A DNA stretch of 64,000 bases from the NCBI GenBank assembly GCA_963836265.1, contig CAWIIO010000006.1:186001-250000 (forward strand), given 5' to 3'. The notes below the pieces were generated by a model that ran no database searches, was not told where the DNA came from, and saw only the letters and a list, made by a program, of their open reading frames with translations. Both the position numbers and the translations under genes were made by a program. The DNA is from CAIWHR01 sp963836265 (lineage in GTDB: Bacteria; Pseudomonadota; Gammaproteobacteria; Burkholderiales; Casimicrobiaceae). This document shows positions 60,047 to 64,000 of this stretch, piece after piece (position 1 is the stretch's first letter; the number at the start of each line of letters is the position of its first letter).

Positions 60047-61381
60047 TCACGGCAGCGTCGATTCTCGAGCGAACAGATCCCCAAGCGTCTCGCGCGGACG
60101 GACGAGATGGGTCCGATCGCCGTCGACGATGACCTCGCAGGCGCGAGGCCGCGAATTGTAGTTCGAGCTCATCGCGAACCCGTACGCGCCGACGGCGCGC
60201 ACCGCGAGCAGATCAGCCGCCTCGAGCGCGAGATCGCGATCGTGCGCGAGGAAATCGCCGCTTTCGCAGACGGGCCCCACAAGCTGCCAGCGACGCGGCG
60301 GTTCGGCCCGCGGACGCACCGGATCGACGGGGTGCCATGCGGCATACAGCGCGGGGCGGATGAGATCGTTCATCGCCGCGTCGACGATCGCGAAATCGCG
60401 GCTCTCGCCCGGCTTGAGATAGAGGACGCGGGTCAGCAGCACGCCGGCGTGACCGACGAGGAAACGTCCCGGCTCGAATAGCAGCCGCTGCCTGCGCGAG
60501 CCGCGGGCGCGTCGCACGGCGCGCGCGTACTGGCAAAGGTCGATCGGAGCTTCGTCCCGGTAGCGGATGCCGAGGCCGCCGCCCAGGTCGACATGCGAAA
60601 GCGCGATGCCATCGGCCTCGATGCGGTCGGCGAGCACGAACATCTTTTCCGCCGCCTCCACGTATGCCGACAGGTCCGTGACCTGCGAGCCAATATGGCA
60701 ATCGATCCCCCGCACGGCGACGTGCGGCAGCGCGCTCGCACGCCGATAGAGCGCCGGCGCGTCGGCATAGGCGATGCCGAACTTGCTTTCCTTGAGTCCC
60801 GTGGAGATGTAGGGATGGGTGCGCGGATCGACGTCGGGATTGACGCGAAACGAGACCGGCGCGACCTTGTCGGCCTTCGCGGCCACGCGATGCAGGACGT
60901 CGAGCTCGGCTTCGGATTCGACGTTGAAGCAGAGGATTCCGGCGGCGAGCGCCGCGACGATCTCGGCGGCCGTCTTGCCGACCCCGGAGAACACCATCTT
61001 GGCGGGATCGCCGCCCGCCGCGATCGCGCGCGCGAGTTCGCCGCCCGATACGATGTCGAAGCCGCAGCCGGCCCGAGCGAGCAGGTTCAGCACGGCGAGG
61101 TTGGAGTTCGCCTTCATCGCGTAGCAGACGAGGTGCGGCAAGTCCGCGAAGGCGGCGTCGAAATTCCGAAAGCCGGCTTCGAGTGCGGCGCGGGAGTAAA
61201 CGTAGCAGGGTGTGCCGAAACGCGCGGCGATCTCGGCAAGCGGCACGGACTCGGCGTGGAGCTCGCCGTCCACGTACCCGAACGCGCCTCCATCTCGTGA
61301 CCCCGGGCTTGCGACTGCCGCCGCTGCGCCGCCCTCCGAAGAGGAGCAGCTCGCGCCGCGCGGCGGCCTTGCGGCGCTCAC
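60047..61381 (-). CDS. lysA: diaminopimelate decarboxylase
   Basis: Decarboxylates meso-diaminopimelate to L-lysine using PLP. About 444 residues from GTG 61381. The PLP lysine is Lys90 in LVCYAMKANSNLAVLNLLA; other blocks are GCGFDIVSGGELARAI, VNPDVDPRTHPYISTGLKES, DCHIGSQVTDLSAY, SHVDLGGGLGIRY, FEPGRFLVGHAGVLLTRV, GPVCESGDFLAHDRDL and GAYGFAMSSNYNSRPR. The first 30 residues are low-complexity Ala/Ser/Gly with no counterpart in typical LysA. The GTG overlaps the lptM stop (GTGA), so the genes are coupled. Confidence 0.95.
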   Translation of the reverse strand: MSAARPPRGASCSSSEGGAAAAVASPGSRDGGAFGYVDGELHAESVPLAEIAARFGTPCYVYSRAALEAGFRNFDAAFADLPHLVCYAMKANSNLAVLNLLARAGCGFDIVSGGELARAIAAGGDPAKMVFSGVGKTAAEIVAALAAGILCFNVESEAELDVLHRVAAKADKVAPVSFRVNPDVDPRTHPYISTGLKESKFGIAYADAPALYRRASALPHVAVRGIDCHIGSQVTDLSAYVEAAEKMFVLADRIEADGIALSHVDLGGGLGIRYRDEAPIDLCQYARAVRRARGSRRQRLLFEPGRFLVGHAGVLLTRVLYLKPGESRDFAIVDAAMNDLIRPALYAAWHPVDPVRPRAEPPRRWQLVGPVCESGDFLAHDRDLALEAADLLAVRAVGAYGFAMSSNYNSRPRACEVIVDGDRTHLVRPRETLGDLFARESTLP

Positions 61382-61599
61382 GGTTTCCTTTCCGGATCTC
61401 CCGGTTCGGTGGCTCCGGACGGCGTCGGCGGGCTCGCGTCGGGCGTCGACGGCGTCCCCTGCGTCGCCGCCGCCGGTGGGGGCTTCAACGGCCCCTTGAT
61501 GCCGCAGCCGGTGAGGGCGGCGACGGTGACCGCGACCACGATCGCGGGGACGATGGGTAGCGGGAGGACAAATCGAGCGGCGGCAAAATCGCGTAACAT
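61378..61599 (-). CDS. lptM: LptM-type small lipoprotein
   Basis: A 73-residue lipoprotein (formerly YifL). The hydrophobic signal PLPIVPAIVVAVTVAALTGC ends in the lipobox, and the mature start CGIKGPLKPPP is the family hallmark. The rest is Pro/Thr/Ser-rich and disordered. LptM assists maturation of the LPS translocon protein LptD. It precedes lysA and is divergent from cyaY, the standard arrangement. Confidence 0.88.
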   Translation of the reverse strand: MLRDFAAARFVLPLPIVPAIVVAVTVAALTGCGIKGPLKPPPAAATQGTPSTPDASPPTPSGATEPGDPERKP

Positions 61600-61656
61600 C
61601 GGACGGCATCGTAGCAAGGAAAGGCGACGCGAACCACTTTCTCCGATTTCCCCGAC

Positions 61657-62004
61657 ATGCTGACCGACTCCGAATTCATCGCCGCCGCCGATCGCACGCT
61701 CGCCGCGATTGGCGAGGCACTGGACATGGCGCTCGACGTGTCCGACGCCGACCTCGACTGGAGCTTGAACGACGGCATCCTCGAGATCGACTGCGGCGGC
61801 GGCGGCAAGGTCATCGTCAACCGCCACGTCCCGAATCGCGAGATCTGGGTCGCCGCGCGCGGTGGCGGCTTCCATTTCCGGCCGCGGGAGGGCGCTTGGC
61901 GGGATACGCGCTCGGGCGATGAGCTTGCGACGTCACTGGCGGCGCTCCTGCGGGCGCAGGCGCAACTGGTGGTCGTCCTGCCGCGCCTGCCGGCGCCCGC
62001 ATGA
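61657..62004 (+). CDS. cyaY: iron donor protein CyaY (frataxin-like)
   Basis: A 115-residue frataxin homologue that binds iron and modulates iron-sulfur cluster assembly. It starts MLTDSEFIAAADRTLAAIGE, has the acidic first helix and ridge DVSDADLDWSLNDGILEIDC, then KVIVNRHVPNREIWVAARGG and FHFRPREGAWRDTRSGDELA. The stop TGA at 62002-62004 touches the first base of a long inverted repeat. Confidence 0.95.
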   Translation: MLTDSEFIAAADRTLAAIGEALDMALDVSDADLDWSLNDGILEIDCGGGGKVIVNRHVPNREIWVAARGGGFHFRPREGAWRDTRSGDELATSLAALLRAQAQLVVVLPRLPAPA

Positions 62005-62079
62005 GTAGGGTCAGAGACGACTTTTTGACGGATCCGGACCGAATTCGGGAAACCCGAAAAAGTCGTCTCTGACCCTACT
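62004..62079. repeat. 76-bp element with 23-bp perfect inverted repeats
   Basis: The left arm (62004-62026, beginning AGTAGGGTCAGAGACGAC and ending in five T) is matched exactly in inverse at 62057-62079, around a 30-base centre. The T-runs make it a potential bidirectional terminator for the convergent cyaY and metallopeptidase genes, whose stop codons touch its outermost bases. The AGTAGGGTCAGAG end resembles sequences I associate with REP/RAYT-type or related mobile repeats of betaproteobacteria. Confidence 0.75.
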
Positions 62080-62858
62080 TATTCGAGCAGCGCGGTCCAA
62101 TCGACGAGCGCGCGCCGCGCCGCCGCATGGCCGGGAAACAACGTCTCGACGAGCGCCCAGAACCGCGGCGAATGGTTGAGCTCGACGAGATGCGCGACCT
62201 CGTGCGCGACGACGTAGCGGGCGAGCCGTGGGGGCAGGTGCACGAGCCGCCAGCTCAGCCGAATCTCGCCGTCGCGGTTGCAGCTCCCCCATTCGCTGCG
62301 GGCATTCGACAGCGCGACGGAAGGAGGCGAAGCCGTGACCCGCGCCGCGCTGGCCGCAACCAGCGGCAGGACGAGGCGCAGCGCCTCGTCCTTCAGCCAC
62401 CTCACGACGAACGCGGCGATGCTCTCCTCGTCGTGCGGTGCCGGATGCAGCACCGTCAGGTTGAGCAGATCGGCCGCGATCTCCTGCCGGCCGGCCGGAT
62501 GGAGCGCGAGGGCGAGCTCGCGGCCGTGGTAGAGAATCGGGGCGCCGGTTTTCCACTCGCTCGGAAGGACGTCCCGGCGGCGTTCCCGCCACCAGGCGAG
62601 CTGGTGGGCGATCCATTCGGCGTGTTGCGCGAGCGTCGTCTCGATTTCCGCGATCGTCACCCAGCGCGAGGCACGCACGGTGAGGCCGGACAGCCCGACG
62701 TTCATGCCGATCGAGCGTCGCTTGGCGCGCACCAGCCGGTAATCGATCGCCTCGCCCGCGAGGACGATGCGGCGCAACGGGCCGTCGGCCACGGTCCGGG
62801 CGCGAACGTCCGAGGGTTCGTCGGCCCGCAGGCGGGTGCGCGATGCTGCCGCCGTCAC
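62079..62858 (-). CDS. YgjP-like zinc metallopeptidase (M48/SprT-type)
   Basis: A 259-residue protein. The zinc motif HExxH is in VVAHEVAHLVELNHSPRFW, with NARSEWGSCNRDGEIRLSWR upstream and FWALVETLFPGHAAARRAL downstream, the pattern of YgjP/DUF45 peptidases. The N-terminal part carries RRIVLAGEAIDYRLVRAKRR followed by SIGMNVG. The GTG start at 62858 overlaps the stop of the upstream acyltransferase (GTGA). Natural substrate unknown. Confidence 0.85.
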   Translation of the reverse strand: MTAAASRTRLRADEPSDVRARTVADGPLRRIVLAGEAIDYRLVRAKRRSIGMNVGLSGLTVRASRWVTIAEIETTLAQHAEWIAHQLAWWRERRRDVLPSEWKTGAPILYHGRELALALHPAGRQEIAADLLNLTVLHPAPHDEESIAAFVVRWLKDEALRLVLPLVAASAARVTASPPSVALSNARSEWGSCNRDGEIRLSWRLVHLPPRLARYVVAHEVAHLVELNHSPRFWALVETLFPGHAAARRALVDWTALLE

Positions 62859-63570
62859 TCGGGGACGCCGAGGCGGGCGACCTCGTTCTCGATCCATGTC
62901 TCGACTTCGTTCGTGAGCTTTTGGGGATCCTTGTCGTCGGGCGCGATCGGCGTGCCGAACGAGATCGTAACAGTCCCCCCCGCTTGCCGAGAATCCCCTT
63001 TGGCCAGAGCCAGCCCGCATTGTGCGCGACGGGCACGATCGGCACGCCGAGCTCGCGCGCGAGACGCGCCCCGCCGGTCTTGTACTTCGCGCGCGTGCCG
63101 GCCTTGATCCGCGTCCCCTCCGGATAGACGACGATCCAGAATCCCTGGGCGAAGCGCTCGCGCCCCTGCTTGGCGATCTGCTGCATCGCGTTCATGCCGG
63201 CCTTGCGGTCGATCGTGATCGGCGAGGCGAGCGCGAAGCCCCAGCCGAAGAACGGGATCGACAGAAGCTCCTTCTTGGCGACGTAGGCGAGCGGCGGGAA
63301 GAACCACGTGAGCGCCAGCGTTTCCCAGGTCGAGCTGTGCTTCGACATCACGATGTGCGGCGCGCCGGACGGAATGTTTTCGGCGCCGATCACGCGATGG
63401 CGGATCCCGCAGATCCAGCGCGCGCCCCACAGATTCGTCTGGCACCACGCGGCGGCGATCCGGAACATCGACACGCGCGGGATCCAGAACAGGAGCAGCA
63501 TCACCGCTGCGAAGAGCGGCGTGACCAGCGCCTGGAACGTCAGGAACAGGAGCGAACGGACGGTGCTCAT
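62855..63570 (-). pseudogene. plsC: 1-acyl-sn-glycerol-3-phosphate acyltransferase with frameshift in a G-tract
   Basis: PlsC makes phosphatidic acid from lysophosphatidic acid. The ATG at 63570 opens MSTVRSLLFLTFQALVTPLF (membrane anchor). The catalytic HxxxxD-type motif is MSKHSSTWETL, and VVYPEGTRIKAGTRAKYKTG is the second acyltransferase block. The frame is correct to WPKGILGKRGG, then leaves it at a run of seven G (plus-strand C, 62975-62981). The expected end TVTISFGTPIAPDDKDPQKL to LGVPE is in a different frame and stops at 62855. One extra G would restore about 238 residues. Sequencing error, a real mutation or phase variation are all possible. Confidence 0.8.
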
Positions 63571-63929
63571 CGGGCGGCCTCCGCACTGTCGTTGAACATT
63601 CGACCGCCGAGGCGTCGGCCGCCTTCAAGCGCCGGCGGCCGCGCCCTTCGATGCAGCCTCCGCGCCGTTTGTTTGTGCGTGATGCAACTTGTCGTCAGCC
63701 GCCGCCGACGCTCGCAGACACGCCCTTGTATGCTTGTTCATGTTGCCTTGTGTTCAGCCAGCGGTCGTCCGCTGGGCGATCTCGGACGAGGTTTTGCGAG
63801 TGCCGGCACAGCCCGTGCGCCCTTTGAGCTTCCAGCTCGTCCCGAAGCGTTGGGGCGTGCCGGTACTTGCGTTGGTCGCCAAGCCCGAACAGTTACCCGA
63901 ATCAACTTCGTATCTTGCAAGGATGGGAT
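63571..63929. other. 359-bp gap upstream of plsC, no gene seen
   Basis: The part next to plsC contains a small GC hairpin (GGCCGCC and GGCGGCC near 63620-63650). From about 63660 onward the base composition is visibly less GC-biased than the rest of the window, with runs such as TTGTTTGTGCG and CTTGTATGCTTGTTCATGTT. I find no convincing reading frame, tRNA or transposon end. It may be the regulatory region of the next gene or the edge of a horizontally acquired segment. Confidence 0.4.
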
Positions 63930-64000
63930 ATGACAAACGCTGCCGTTCGTAACACCGAAGCCGCGCCGCCCGTCTTCGTGAGCGTGGACATGGCGCAACA
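63930..64000 (+). CDS. start of an unidentified gene, cut by window edge
   Basis: The ATG at 63930 is preceded by AAGGA at 7-base spacing and opens a frame of 23 complete codons beginning MTNAAVRNTEAAPPVFVSVD that runs off the window. Too little is visible to assign a family. Confidence 0.45.
   Translation, partial: MTNAAVRNTEAAPPVFVSVDMAQ

Overview
This is a GC-rich chromosomal window with almost no non-coding space. Gene content and order point to a betaproteobacterium: thiS-thiG followed by trmB, lptM-lysA divergent from cyaY, and rnhA-methyltransferase-gloB-mltD. No rRNA, CRISPR array, prophage or intact transposase gene is visible. One tRNA with a CAT anticodon is present. Many genes start with GTG, or overlap the previous stop as ATGA or GTGA, so translational coupling is common.

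Layout. (1) 1-6.7 kb: apaG (cut by the window edge) divergent from rpe-gph, then trpE, a PmtA-like methyltransferase, trpG, trpD and trpC. A previously unannotated 28-codon peptide with three Trp codons lies between gph and trpE and looks like a trp leader. (2) 6.8-11.9 kb: a UgpCBAE-type ABC importer for glycerol-3-phosphate or related phosphodiesters, with an EEP-fold hydrolase gene in the position where ugpQ would be expected. (3) 11.9-18.3 kb: three glycosyltransferases flanked by two methyltransferases, probably a surface-glycan cassette. A 250-bp MITE-like element follows. (4) 18.6-22.1 kb: trmB, a secreted hypothetical protein, thiG, thiS, an ECF sigma factor with a small zinc-finger anti-sigma factor, and the tRNA. 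(5) 22.2-24.1 kb: a CarH/LitR-like MerR regulator carrying B12-photoreceptor motifs, then a membrane-anchored alpha/beta hydrolase.

(6) 24.3-55.5 kb is the centre of interest, a dense neutral-lipid island. It encodes a two-domain fatty acyl-CoA reductase, a wax ester synthase/diacylglycerol acyltransferase, acyl-CoA-binding protein, two PhaF/PhaI-type phasins, a patatin phospholipase, a GMC alcohol oxidoreductase with its Gluc3 subunit, a PHA-system protein, two FadD ligases, FadE, two complete and architecturally different beta-oxidation complexes (FadI-FadJ and FadN-FadA), a YciA thioesterase and a FadL porin. Two TetR regulators lie inside it, one with a palindromic operator just downstream of its own promoter. 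Read together, the genes can import fatty acids, activate them, reduce them to alcohol, esterify them into wax ester or triacylglycerol, coat the inclusions, and later hydrolyse and oxidise the store.

(7) 55.5-64 kb: rnhA, a YafS-like methyltransferase, gloB, mltD, a Lys/Ala-rich histone-like protein with a recognisable promoter, lptM-lysA, cyaY, a YgjP-like metallopeptidase, a PlsC acyltransferase and the start of an unidentified gene. Two genes, the FFLEELY-like gene near 36.2 kb and plsC near 63 kb, are interrupted by single-base frameshifts. The second lies in a homopolymer run, so sequencing or assembly error must be considered for both.
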